A stretch of DNA of 64,000 bases from Pseudomonas sp. QTF5 (GTDB lineage: Bacteria; Pseudomonadota; Gammaproteobacteria; Pseudomonadales; Pseudomonadaceae), in the NCBI RefSeq assembly GCF_000512695.2, contig NZ_AZRW02000011.1:1-64000 (forward strand). Reading direction: 5' to 3'. Numbering within the stretch: position 1 is the stretch's first letter; each line of letters starts with the position of its first letter. This document shows, piece by piece, positions 53,801 to 61,795 of this stretch. The position numbers were made by a program, and so were the translations under genes. The notes beneath the pieces were generated by a model that ran no database searches, was not told the DNA's origin, and saw only the letters and a list, made by a program, of their open reading frames with translations.

Positions 53801-54520
53801 ATGAGACTCTCCCGCTTCTTTATCGACGCCCCCTTGAGCATCGGCGAACACGAGCTTCCCGAGGCCCAGGCCCATTACATCAGCCGCGTGCTGCGCATGG
53901 CCGAGGGTGATGCGGTGCAATTGTTCGACGGCTCGGGCCATGAGTTTCGCGGCACACTGGCGGAAGTCGGCAAGAAGCGCGTCGTGGTGAACATTGATGA
54001 AAGCTTCGCCGGGCAGGTCGAGTCGTCGCTTGCGGTCCATCTCGGCCAGGGCCTGTCCCGTGGCGAGCGGATGGACTGGGCGATTCAGAAAGCCACCGAA
54101 CTGGGCGTCAGCGAAATCACCCCGATCTTCACCGACCGCTGCGAAGTCCGTCTCAAGGACGAACGCGCCGACAAACGCCTGATGCACTGGCGTCAGGTGG
54201 CGATCAGCGCCTGCGAGCAGTGCGGGCGCTCATCGGTGCCGGTGATTCATCCGCCGCTGCTGTTGGCCGACTGGCTGAAGCAGACGCAGGCCGAATTGAA
54301 GCTGGTACTGCATCCAGTGGCCGAGCCGCTGGTGAGCCATGCGAAACCGGCGACGCTGGCGTTTTTGATCGGGCCGGAAGGCGGGTTGTCCGACGCTGAA
54401 GTCGAGCAGGCCAAGGCTGGCGGCTTTCACGCTGCCCGTCTCGGCCCTCGCGTGCTGCGCACCGAAACCGCGCCGGTGGTGGCGCTGGCGGTGGCCCAGC
54501 AATTGTGGGGCGACTTCTAG
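53801..54520 (+). CDS. rsmE: 16S rRNA m3U1498 methyltransferase RsmE
   Basis: SPOUT methyltransferase for U1498 of 16S rRNA. The 239-residue product starts MRLSRFFIDAPLSIGEHELPEAQAHYISRVLRM (PUA-like N domain). It has the knot motifs FLIGPEGGLSDAEVEQAKAGGF and LGPRVLRTETAPVVAL, which bind SAM. The frame is open upstream through the REP insertion, but the ATG at 53801 matches the family start. It follows bioA, as in P. aeruginosa. Confidence 0.96.
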   Translation: MRLSRFFIDAPLSIGEHELPEAQAHYISRVLRMAEGDAVQLFDGSGHEFRGTLAEVGKKRVVVNIDESFAGQVESSLAVHLGQGLSRGERMDWAIQKATELGVSEITPIFTDRCEVRLKDERADKRLMHWRQVAISACEQCGRSSVPVIHPPLLLADWLKQTQAELKLVLHPVAEPLVSHAKPATLAFLIGPEGGLSDAEVEQAKAGGFHAARLGPRVLRTETAPVVALAVAQQLWGDF

Positions 54521-54522
54521 GG

Positions 54523-54622
54523 CCTCTTCGCGAGCAAGCCCGCTCCCACATTTGATCTCGGGTGTTCACAGATATTGTGTTGACCGCAGATCTAATGTGG
54601 GAGCGGGCTTGCTCGCGAAGGC
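54523..54622. repeat. REPIN between rsmE and dguC
   Basis: Inverted REP pair at a convergent junction. It starts 3 bp after the rsmE stop. Confidence 0.9.
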
Positions 54623-54659
54623 CGACGACGCGGTCTACAAGACATAAAAAACAAAAAAA

Positions 54660-55562
54660 CTACTGCACCGGATCACTCACCGGCTTCGCGATGATCGCCT
54701 TGAGCTCGCTGGTCATCGGAAACTCAAGGTTCAAACCTTTAGGCGGAATCGGCTGCTGGAACCAGCGGTTGTAGATGCCGTTGATTTCCCCTGAGCTGTA
54801 CAAATCGGCGAGCGTCGAATTCACCAATTCGAGAAATTGCGGATCGCCCTTGCGCACCATGCAGCTGTAGATTTCCCGCGATTGCTCCTCGCCCACCACC
54901 ACCCACTTATGCGGATCACGAGCCTTGGCCCGTTCGCCGTAAAGCAGCGCATCGTCCATATAGAACGCCGCCGCCCGCCCTGACTGCAGCATCTGGAATG
55001 CTTCGCCGTGGTCCTTGGCGCTGATCACGAACATATCGATCTTGTGATCGACGTTGTAGCTCTTCAGAAACCGCTCATTGGTGGTGCCGGCGGTGGTCAC
55101 GACGTTCTTGCCGCGCAGGTCGGCGAAGCTTTTGATGCCGCTGTCCTTCGCCGTGAGCAATTGCCCCTTCACGTAGATGAATCCATAGGAAAACGCCACT
55201 TGCTGCATACGCTCGGCAGTCACGCCGGTGGAGCCGCATTCAAGGTCGACCGTGCCGTTTTGCACCAGCGGAATGCGTGTTTGCGAGGTCACCAGGTTGT
55301 ACTTCACCTGCAGATCCGGCAGCTCGAGTTTTTGCTTGATGCGCTCGACAATCTTGCTCGCCAGGTCCACCGAATAGCCCATCGGCTGCCCCGTGTGATC
55401 ACCCACGTAAGAGAACGGCACCGACGCGTCGCGATAACCCAGCGTGATGCTCTTGGCATTGGCGACCTTGTTCAGCGTGCCAGTCAGCGGCGCTTCGTTG
55501 GCCTGGACCTGACTGGCGAGCAGCAGGCCAAGAGTGCAGCCGATCAACGTGATTTTTTGCAT
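54660..55562 (-). CDS. dguC: Periplasmic amino-acid-binding protein, DguC-like
   Basis: The 300-residue protein has a signal peptide (MQKITLIGCTLGLLLASQVQA, about residue 21) and a GltI/PEB1-type solute-binding domain (TLGYRDASVPFSYVGDHTGQPMGYSVDLASKIVERIK; VDLECGSTGVTAERMQQVAFS). This subgroup binds acidic amino acids. It is the last gene of a dguA-dguB-dguC-like unit and probably captures D-glutamate or a related ligand. The start is set by the signal peptide; the frame runs on upstream into dguB. Confidence 0.85.
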   Translation of the reverse strand: MQKITLIGCTLGLLLASQVQANEAPLTGTLNKVANAKSITLGYRDASVPFSYVGDHTGQPMGYSVDLASKIVERIKQKLELPDLQVKYNLVTSQTRIPLVQNGTVDLECGSTGVTAERMQQVAFSYGFIYVKGQLLTAKDSGIKSFADLRGKNVVTTAGTTNERFLKSYNVDHKIDMFVISAKDHGEAFQMLQSGRAAAFYMDDALLYGERAKARDPHKWVVVGEEQSREIYSCMVRKGDPQFLELVNSTLADLYSSGEINGIYNRWFQQPIPPKGLNLEFPMTSELKAIIAKPVSDPVQ

Positions 55563-55591
55563 TGTTATTCTCCGTTGTGGGTAAGGGGCGA

Positions 55592-55942
55592 TTAGCGGCG
55601 GGCGGCGATCACGGTGATTTCCACCAGAACCTCTGGACGGGCCAGTTGCGCCTGCAATGTGGTGCGGGTCGGCGCCTTGTCCGGCGACAGCCATTGTGAC
55701 CAGACCTCGTTCATGGCGGCGAAATCGCGGCCAATGTCGCTCAGGTAAATGGTCGCGCTGAGCAAGTGATCCTTGTCGCTGCCAGCCTCGGCCAGCAACC
55801 CATCGATTTTCGCCAGGACCTCTGCGGTTTGGCCAGCAGCGTCGTGGCTGTCACCCGGCACCTGTCCCGATAGAAACACCAGTTCGCCGAAGGTCACTGC
55901 GCCAGAGAGTCGATTGTTGCTGTTGAAACGCTTGATGCTCAT
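55592..55942 (-). CDS. dguB: RidA-family enamine/imine deaminase, DguB-like
   Basis: The 116-residue Rid protein (MSIKRFNSNNRLSGAVTFGELVFLSGQVPGD) hydrolyses the imino acid released by amino-acid oxidation to the keto acid and ammonia. The substrate arginine region is visible as APTRTTLQAQLARPEVLVEI. It lies between the dehydrogenase and binding-protein genes with short gaps, so it should clear the imine made by the upstream enzyme. Confidence 0.88.
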   Translation of the reverse strand: MSIKRFNSNNRLSGAVTFGELVFLSGQVPGDSHDAAGQTAEVLAKIDGLLAEAGSDKDHLLSATIYLSDIGRDFAAMNEVWSQWLSPDKAPTRTTLQAQLARPEVLVEITVIAARR

Positions 55943-55960
55943 CGGTTCTTCCTTTTCCAG

Positions 55961-57202
55961 TCAGGCGACGCGGGGTGCGAGGCCCTGCATTTCGATCGAG
56001 GGTGCGCGCCGGGCGATCAACTCACTCAGCAACCGAGCGCTACCGCAGGCCAACGTAAAGCCCAAGGCGCCATGGCCGAGGTTGAGCCAGAGGTTGCGGT
56101 ACGCCGTGGCGCCAATTAATGGCACGCCGCTGGGAGTGGCCGGGCGCATGCCGGCCCATTCAATGGCAGCGTCGTAATCGCCGGCATTGGGCAAGGTTTC
56201 CTGCGCCTGGCGCTTGATCAGCGCCAGACGCTTGGGATCGAGCGCCGGGTCGAAACCGACAATGTCGACCATTGCCGCCACCCGCAGTTGTGCACCGATG
56301 CGGGCGTAAACCATCTTGCGGTTGTAATCGGTGATGCTCAGCTCCGGCGCGCGATGTTCGGCGTGGATCGGCAGGGTCAGGCTGTAGCCCTTGAGCGGGT
56401 ACAGCGGCAGGTTCATGCCCGGCAACGCCAGCGCCGGGCTGCGATGACCGGCCGCTATCACCAGTTGCTCGACCGGCAGCACCTGCGCGCCCATTTCGAT
56501 GGCCTGCACCGCGCCGTCCCCGTGGCGAATGCCGGTGACCGTGCGGCCCGGCAAAAACTCGCAACGCCCCGACGCCTTGAGCCGGGCCACCAGTTGCTGG
56601 CAGAACGCATGGCAATCGGCGACTTCTTCATCGGGCGTGTAGATCGCGCCTACGAACGGCGCCTCGGCGAGTGCCGGTTCCAGCTGTGCGCACTCGGCCC
56701 CGGACAACACCTGTTGCTGTTGCGGATCAGCCAGCCCTTGGCGCGCATGCTCGAAGCTTGCGGCTTCACGAAACGTCACCAGTTTGCCGTTGCGCCGCCA
56801 GTCGAAACCGTCGAGGCGGTCTTCGTCGCGCCAGCCTTGCAGCGTGGCCTGGCTCAGCAACGCCAAGCGCAGCAGATGTGCGCCATTACGCTGATTCACC
56901 GAACGACGGCAAGCCGCCAGAAAGGACGCCATCCAGCGCCACTGGGCCGGGTCCAGACGCGGACGCAGCTTCAAGGGCGAATCACCGCGCAACATCCAGC
57001 CCAGCGCCTGCAACGGTACGCCGGCATCGGCCAGTGGCGCGACATAGCGGTAGGACAACTGGCCGCCATTGGCGAAACTGGTCTCGCTGGCAAACGAATC
57101 CCGGGCCTCGATCAGTGTCACATCGATGCCGTCGCGAACCAGTGCGTAAGCCGTCGTCAGTCCGATGACGCCGCCACCGATGATACAAATCCGCTGAGCC
57201 AT
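55961..57202 (-). CDS. dguA: FAD-dependent D-amino acid dehydrogenase, DguA-like
   Basis: The 413-residue DadA-type flavoprotein oxidises D-amino acids, feeding electrons to the respiratory chain. It starts MAQRICIIGGGVIGLTTAYALVRDGIDVTLIEAR (FAD fold) and has the C-terminal PSGVPLIGATAYRNLWLNLGHGALGFTLACGSARLLSELI. With a RidA protein, a binding protein and a divergent LysR regulator, it matches the dguRABC cluster for D-glutamate use described in P. aeruginosa, so D-glutamate is the likely substrate. Substrate is inferred from context. Confidence 0.87.
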   Translation of the reverse strand: MAQRICIIGGGVIGLTTAYALVRDGIDVTLIEARDSFASETSFANGGQLSYRYVAPLADAGVPLQALGWMLRGDSPLKLRPRLDPAQWRWMASFLAACRRSVNQRNGAHLLRLALLSQATLQGWRDEDRLDGFDWRRNGKLVTFREAASFEHARQGLADPQQQQVLSGAECAQLEPALAEAPFVGAIYTPDEEVADCHAFCQQLVARLKASGRCEFLPGRTVTGIRHGDGAVQAIEMGAQVLPVEQLVIAAGHRSPALALPGMNLPLYPLKGYSLTLPIHAEHRAPELSITDYNRKMVYARIGAQLRVAAMVDIVGFDPALDPKRLALIKRQAQETLPNAGDYDAAIEWAGMRPATPSGVPLIGATAYRNLWLNLGHGALGFTLACGSARLLSELIARRAPSIEMQGLAPRVA

Positions 57203-57309
57203 GTCTGTCCTTAAGCGTTGTTGGAACGTGCTTCAGGTTAGGGCCAGGTGACAACCGTTGAACAATGCATAAAGATGGCTGACCCATAAACAAAGGTTAT
57301 GGACTTGCC

Positions 57310-58272
57310 ATGCGACTGCGACACATCGAGATTTTTCAGGCCATTCGCCAGACTGGTTCGGTCAGTGGCGCCGCCCAGTTGCTGCACGTGTCGCAGCCGG
57401 CGGTGAGCAAAGTGCTGCAACACGCCGAACAGCAATTGGGCTTTGCGTTATTCCTGCGGGTGCGCGGTAAATTGCAGCCGACGCCCGAAGCCCTGGAGCT
57501 TGAGCGTGAGGTCGACAAGGTCAGCGAAAGCTTGCAAGGCGTGCGACGTCTGGCCCAGAGCCTGCGCCGCGAGCCGGGCCACAGTGTACGGATTGGCGCG
57601 ATCCCGGCGCTGGCCTTGTCGCTGCTGCCGCCGGCGATCAACGAATGGACGCAACGCTATCCGGAAATCGCCTGCGAACTGTCCAGCGCCCACAGCCGCG
57701 AGCTGATGCAGAACCTGTTGATGCGCGAAGTGGATGTCGCCCTGACGTTGCAACTGCCCGATCATCCGGGCCTGAAGGCGCAGGCCCTGGCCTGTGGGAT
57801 GCTGGTGGCGCTGGCGCCGAAGGGCTTTTGGGCCGACGACACTCACGGTAAACCGCTGCCGTTGATCGAACTGGCCGGTGCGCCGCTGATCGGCCTGTCC
57901 AGCGCCGACCCGCTGGCCGCCAGACTGGATAGCTACCTTGAGGCGGTCGATCCGCCACCGAAGGTACGCATCGCGGTGCAGACCTATTCGCTGGCGCGGG
58001 CGATGGTTGAATCCGGGGCCGGGTTGGCAGTGATCGACCCGTTCACCGCACTCGGCGCGTCCCCCGCCACCACGGCGATTCGCCCCCTGGCGCCGGCGCT
58101 ACCGATCACCCTGTACGCAGTCACCCGCGCCGACGAACCGCCGCCACACACCTTGAGCGACTTGTTTCAGGTGTTCAGCCGACGGGCGCAGGCGCAATTG
58201 GATCACCTGTGTCCCTGTGGGAGCGAGCCTGCTCGGGAAAGCGGTGGATCAGTCAGCGATGATGTCGACTGA
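57310..58272 (+). CDS. dguR: LysR-family regulator of the dgu genes, DguR-like
   Basis: The 320-residue LysR protein has an N-terminal winged helix (MRLRHIEIFQAIRQTGSVSGAAQLLHVSQPAVSKVLQHAEQ) and a LysR substrate domain. It is divergent from dguA across a 107-bp gap, the classic arrangement for an activator. The final about 18 codons (from CPCGSEPARES) are read out of a REP element, and the stop lies in the REPIN spacer. The ancestral protein probably ended near LDHL. Confidence 0.88.
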   Translation: MRLRHIEIFQAIRQTGSVSGAAQLLHVSQPAVSKVLQHAEQQLGFALFLRVRGKLQPTPEALELEREVDKVSESLQGVRRLAQSLRREPGHSVRIGAIPALALSLLPPAINEWTQRYPEIACELSSAHSRELMQNLLMREVDVALTLQLPDHPGLKAQALACGMLVALAPKGFWADDTHGKPLPLIELAGAPLIGLSSADPLAARLDSYLEAVDPPPKVRIAVQTYSLARAMVESGAGLAVIDPFTALGASPATTAIRPLAPALPITLYAVTRADEPPPHTLSDLFQVFSRRAQAQLDHLCPCGSEPARESGGSVSDDVD

Positions 58273-58308
58273 CCTGACGCATTCGCGAGCAGGCTCGCTC
58301 CCACAGGT
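58213..58308. repeat. REPIN overlapping the 3' end of dguR
   Basis: Inverted REP pair of the GAGCGAGCCTGCTCG variant. The left arm encodes the C terminus of the LysR protein. Confidence 0.88.
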
Positions 58309-58331
58309 TTTGCAGATAGCTGCAATGCGAT

Positions 58332-58949
58332 CTACAAGACATAAAACAGAATCGCCACAAAGTGCAGCACGCTCCCGGCAATCACGAACAGATGCCAAAT
58401 CCCGTGGGCATGGCGCAAACGACTGTCTAGCGCAAAAAAGACAATGCCCACGGTGTACAGCACGCCGCCAGACGCCAGCCAGGCAAACCCGGTGCTGCCC
58501 AGCGCCGCCAGTAACGGCTTGACCGCCACCAGCACGATCCAGCCCATCACCGCGTAGATCACGATCGACAGAATCCGCGCTTCCGAGCGGGGCTTGATCT
58601 CTTGCAGGATCCCGATCAGCGCCAGCCCCCAGACAATCCCGAACAGCGTCCAGCCCCACGGCCCGCGCAGGGTCACCAGGCAGAACGGCGTGTAACTGCC
58701 GGCAATCAGCAGGTAGATCGAAAAGTGATCGACCTTCTGCATGATCGCTTTCTTGCGCCCGCGCACGCTGTGATACACGGTCGATGCGCTGTAGAGCACC
58801 AACAAGGTGAACGCGTAAATCGCCACGCTGACGATCTTCCACGGACTGCCGTCCATGCTGGCGATCACCAGCAGCCACACACCCCCGACAAACGCCGCCA
58901 CTGCCCCGACCAGATGCGTCCAGGCATTCAATCTTTCTCCGTGATACAT
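58332..58949 (-). CDS. trhA: TrhA/hemolysin III family membrane protein
   Basis: The 205-residue PAQR-type protein has seven hydrophobic helices. The family motifs are RLNAWTHLVGAVAAFVGG near the N terminus, YHSVRGRKKAIMQKVDHFSIYLLIAGSYTPF in the middle, and RLRHAHGIWHLFVIAGSVLHF near the C terminus. Its histidines can form a metal site. In bacteria the family influences membrane lipid homeostasis. The old hemolysin name is not evidence of toxicity. Confidence 0.92.
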   Translation of the reverse strand: MYHGERLNAWTHLVGAVAAFVGGVWLLVIASMDGSPWKIVSVAIYAFTLLVLYSASTVYHSVRGRKKAIMQKVDHFSIYLLIAGSYTPFCLVTLRGPWGWTLFGIVWGLALIGILQEIKPRSEARILSIVIYAVMGWIVLVAVKPLLAALGSTGFAWLASGGVLYTVGIVFFALDSRLRHAHGIWHLFVIAGSVLHFVAILFYVL

Positions 58950-59262
58950 GTGTTGCTCACCTCAAAATTCATTACCGCATCGCGCAAGGCTCAGGCCTTG
59001 AGGCTAAAAGCGCAATGTTTCAGAACACAATGCCCCCTGTAGGAGCTGTCGTGGGAGTCACCTTAGAGTGTTGGGTGGGGGGCATCAATCAAGCAGAGTG
59101 TTGGATTGTTACGGTCAGGGTAATGGTTGGCGGGAGGGATTCGTTGCCCGTGCCGACGCCTTCGCGAGCAAGCCCGCTCCCACATTGGAATGCATACCCC
59201 TGTGGGAGCGGGCTTGCTCGCGAAGGGGTCAGAACAATCCCGCAGTTTTCAATGACAGAGCA
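58950..59262. other. Intergenic region between trhA and the HEPN gene
   Basis: This 313-bp region holds a REPIN (59158-59228). A low-complexity GTTGGGTGGGGGGC tract lies near 59090, and the inverted ATCAGGCCTTGAGG-type stem lies near 59000. No gene was found. Confidence 0.5.
59158..59228. repeat. Compact REPIN
   Basis: Inverted REP pair with a spacer of only about 20 bp, similar to the copy near tkt (24.3 kb). Confidence 0.9.
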
Positions 59263-59688
59263 TTACAGTCCGGTCATCTGCTGCTGCACGCGAATCTGCA
59301 GCTGCTCAGTGCTTTCCAATAGCTGCGCCAACAACGCCGGATCTTCATCCATATAGCCTTCGTACTCCGCCAGGTTTCGTCGCTCATGACACAGGGCGAA
59401 TAGCCGAACCTGTACTTTGCCAATATCAGCGGTATGAACCAGGCACTGAAACACCAGATATCGCTTGTCTGAACGGTAGCCGCACAAGCGAAGAGCCGTC
59501 AGTGCAAGGGCATGGGCAGCGCTGTAGGCCAGGTCGAAACGACTCGCGAAGGAAAGCGAAGACGTTTGCGCGTCTTTCAATCGATCCACAGCCGAACGCA
59601 TCAGCCCTTCGCATTCCTTGCGATCCGGCGGCTCAGCTTTCAGTCCACCGCTACGTAACAGGTTTTCCAGGTTCTCGTTGCTGCCCAT
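59263..59688 (-). CDS. HEPN-domain protein, probable toxin of a HEPN/MNT pair
   Basis: The 141-residue all-helical protein reads like a HEPN domain. The helix with the family motif is HERRNLAEYEGYMDE (residues 101-115). The canonical R-x4-H-x-Y of HepT RNases appears here as RNLAEYEGY, lacking the histidine but keeping two tyrosines (109, 112). Its start overlaps the end of the nucleotidyltransferase gene by 38 bp, so the two are coupled. Toxin role is inferred from the pairing; the missing histidine leaves RNase activity in doubt. Confidence 0.7.
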   Translation of the reverse strand: MGSNENLENLLRSGGLKAEPPDRKECEGLMRSAVDRLKDAQTSSLSFASRFDLAYSAAHALALTALRLCGYRSDKRYLVFQCLVHTADIGKVQVRLFALCHERRNLAEYEGYMDEDPALLAQLLESTEQLQIRVQQQMTGL

Positions 59689-60280
59689 CCTTGGACTCCA
59701 AAGGGTTTCCCCCCATCAGATTGATCTTGTCCTGCTGCACCACCCGCACGACAAAACTATTTTCAGCCACCAGTTTGGCGGCCCAGTCGTCGGGGGTGTA
59801 GAGCGTCGGGTTGAGGACGCGGCCCAATTGCTCCTCCATCGGTATAAGCCGCTCCATCACTTCACTGTAGTGCAGGCCCTCGCCGATCAGCATGAGATCA
59901 ATGTCACTGGATGCGTTTGCCTGATCCTTGGCGATAGAGCCGTATACAAATGCCCAAGTGATCTGTTCGGCAAAGGGTTGGAGCGCCTGACGCAGAGGTT
60001 CGGCAATACCAAAGGCTTTGCGAGCGATGCCCAGCAGTTCCGCATAGATCGGGCAGTCGGGATTGGCTTGATAGTGGGTCTGGTTGCCCTGACGGGTCAT
60101 GGTCAGCACGCCTGCCCGCTGCAACCGATCCAGTTCGCGCATGAGGCTGCCTTTACCCACTTGAGCCCATCGGGCGATTTCGTTGGCGTAGAAACTTCGG
60201 TCGGGTTTACCGAACAGCAAGCCGAGCACTTTTTGCTGGGTGGTGGTGAACAAGGCTTCGCTTAGTGACAGGTTTTTCAC
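59651..60280 (-). CDS. MNT-type nucleotidyltransferase with N-terminal winged helix, probable antitoxin
   Basis: The 209-residue protein has a winged helix-turn-helix (about residues 10-75: ANEIARWAQVGKGSLMRELDRLQRAGVLTM). A minimal nucleotidyltransferase follows: YGSIAKDQANASSDIDLMLIG, Gly114-Ser115 and Asp126/Asp128. MNT antitoxins AMPylate their HEPN partner on a tyrosine. The DNA-binding fusion would let it repress its own operon, and a repeated operator-like site lies 10 bp upstream. It overlaps the HEPN gene downstream. Confidence 0.78.
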   Translation of the reverse strand: MKNLSLSEALFTTTQQKVLGLLFGKPDRSFYANEIARWAQVGKGSLMRELDRLQRAGVLTMTRQGNQTHYQANPDCPIYAELLGIARKAFGIAEPLRQALQPFAEQITWAFVYGSIAKDQANASSDIDLMLIGEGLHYSEVMERLIPMEEQLGRVLNPTLYTPDDWAAKLVAENSFVVRVVQQDKINLMGGNPLESKDGQQREPGKPVT

Positions 60281-60289
60281 GGCAACGAC

Positions 60290-60330
60290 CGATAAGTCCC
60301 AAAAAAGGAACGATAGGTCCCTTTTTGGGA
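60290..60330. promoter_or_regulatory. Operator-like repeats upstream of the MNT gene
   Basis: Two direct repeats, CGATAAGTCCC (60290) and CGATAGGTCCC (60311), are 21 bp apart (two helical turns). They overlap an inverted repeat TCCCAAAAAAGGA (60297-60309) / TCCCTTTTTGGGA (60318-60330) with one mismatch. The position, 10 bp before the MNT start, suggests autoregulation by its winged helix. Confidence 0.65.
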
Positions 60331-60398
60331 ATCTTCAACCTGACGCAGCGTAAACCATTGTTCTCGGTGTACCTGATATACCCCGGTTGCGGGTTTTG

Positions 60399-60443
60399 GG
60401 GCTGCTTCGCAACCCAGCGGGAGCAAGCTCCCTCGCCACAGGG
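60399..60443. repeat. Single REP of the second family
   Basis: GGGGCTGCTTCGCAACCCAG followed by CGGGAGCAAGCTCCCTCGCC, without a partner. It provides the intact sequence across the insertion point seen at 53.6 kb. Confidence 0.85.
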
Positions 60444-60599
60444 AGGTCCGACAGCCTGAGGTTTTGTGTTTAAAAGTTTGTCCGCTTGAACGGTGAGAGG
60501 CTACGCAGTCTGGCGTCGCTGCCTACAGCAATGCCGGAACCCGCCGACTGGTGCGGTTTTGCGTTGATCTTTATCGTTTGGGGGTCGCTGCAAACTCAG

Positions 60600-60820
60600 C
60601 GACCGGGATTGGAAACCCCGACGAGCAAACGGCGTGAAAGCGCCACTCATGACGTATGCTTGCGCACCTTTAAAGTGTGCACTCCGTTATGGCGGCTGTG
60701 CGCGGGAGACCTTCGGGTCAACCGGGTTGCCGTTTCCCGGGTTTCCAGCCTGCGTACAGCTGCCACCCCTTCGTTCGGAAACCGAAAGGGCCAGCTCCAA
60801 ACCATAAGCGGAGAATCACT
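60600..60820 (+). promoter_or_regulatory. Structured leader of the DUF6124 gene
   Basis: The about 200 nt before the ATG contain consecutive stems: GACC-ttcg-GGTC, AACCGGG/CCCGGGTT, and CCCCTTCG/CGAAAGGG. A similar leader precedes many DUF6124/DUF3077 genes in Pseudomonas, from memory. Possible promoter boxes are not clear. A longer protein-coding frame over this stretch is unlikely. Confidence 0.5.
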
Positions 60821-61198
60821 ATGTTCAAAGCTACTCCCAATCCCCCGGAAACCGGCGTCGATTCCCAAGCCTCCCTCGAAGCCGAGAAACTCAAGGAAGC
60901 CGCCGACCGCGCCTTCTCTCATTACTTCCCGCCACCCCACGAAAAACCGGCCAAACGCCGTAAGTCCCAGCTCTTCACCGTCTCCCCCGATATCGACACC
61001 GAAGCCCTTCTGGCCAATGCCTCCGAAGACCTGCTGTCCATCAGCGCCATTGCTGCCGATCTGGCGGACGATGTGGAAGGCTCACGTCGCTCTGTAGCCT
61101 TGGCGCTCAGCCGTTTGGCAGATGGCGTGCAGTTGTTGGTGGAGCGAGTGCTGGATCATCATGAGTCGTTGCAGATGAAGGCTCAGGCCGGGGTTTAG
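60821..61198 (+). CDS. DUF6124 (formerly DUF3077-like) protein
   Basis: The 125-residue protein starts MFKATPNPPETGVDSQAS and has the family pattern LKEAADRAFSHYFPPP, then SQLFTVSPDIDTEALLANASEDLLSISAIA, and a C-terminal helix. These small proteins are abundant in Pseudomonas, of unknown function, and often have a conserved leader. The start at 60821 is the family start. A long REP-type repeat separates it from chpC. Confidence 0.8.
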   Translation: MFKATPNPPETGVDSQASLEAEKLKEAADRAFSHYFPPPHEKPAKRRKSQLFTVSPDIDTEALLANASEDLLSISAIAADLADDVEGSRRSVALALSRLADGVQLLVERVLDHHESLQMKAQAGV

Positions 61199-61212
61199 CG
61201 CAGAAACCTTTG

Positions 61213-61328
61213 TTCATGATCGTTCCCACGCTCTGCGTGGGAATGCAGCCCGGGACGCTCTGCGTCCCAAAAAGCCGAACACGGAGCGTCCGTTGAGGCA
61301 TTCCCACGCGGAGCGTGGGAACGATCAG
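61213..61328. repeat. Long inverted repeat, fifth REP type
   Basis: GATCGTTCCCACGCTCTGCG and its near-perfect inverse form arms around an internal GGGACGCTC repeat. It lies at the convergent ends of the DUF6124 gene and chpC, overlapping the last codons of chpC. Confidence 0.88.
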
Positions 61329-61795
61329 TAGGCTAACCCTGCTGTAACAAGCAGCTCCTCCAGCGCCAACAAATCCGGCACCTTGGCCACTTGCTCCCCC
61401 ACCTGCACCGCCGCCTGTTCCAGCGAACACAACGGCACATCGACATAGCTCAGCTGACTGTCGAGCTTGTAAGACCGCGGAATCCCCTGCACCAGCAGCG
61501 CAATGAACTTCAGCTCAGGCCGCCCGCCGAGGGCATTGAGGATGACGATCCGTGCTCGCTCACCGATCACCACTTTGTTGCCACACGCCGACTCAAAACT
61601 AAGCAACGGAATCTGCCGTTCCCGCCACGTCACCCGCCCCAGATACCACGGCGGTGTATCGAGATCGAAAGCCCCCGGCTGATAGTCGATGAGTTCAGCG
61701 ACAGCGACGTTGGGCAGGATCAGGTTGCGATCCGCCAAGGGCAGTAAAAGGCCGGTGAGGTTGCTGGAGCGCTTGTTGACGCGCAGCTCATGCAT
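61325..61795 (-). CDS. chpC: CheW-like scaffold protein ChpC
   Basis: The 156-residue CheW-domain protein starts MHELRVNKRSSNLTGLLLPLADRNLILPNVAVAELID. It connects pili chemoreceptors to the ChpA kinase in the twitching-motility (Pil-Chp) system. The ATG overlaps the chpA stop by 8 bp (ATGCATGA), so translation is coupled. In P. aeruginosa, chpB lies between chpA and chpC; it is missing here. Confidence 0.9.
   Translation of the reverse strand: MHELRVNKRSSNLTGLLLPLADRNLILPNVAVAELIDYQPGAFDLDTPPWYLGRVTWRERQIPLLSFESACGNKVVIGERARIVILNALGGRPELKFIALLVQGIPRSYKLDSQLSYVDVPLCSLEQAAVQVGEQVAKVPDLLALEELLVTAGLAY

Noticed and set aside
60486-61097. Larger protein over the DUF6124 leader
   Set aside because: The frame differs from the DUF6124 gene for its second half and shows no homology; the region folds as RNA hairpins.
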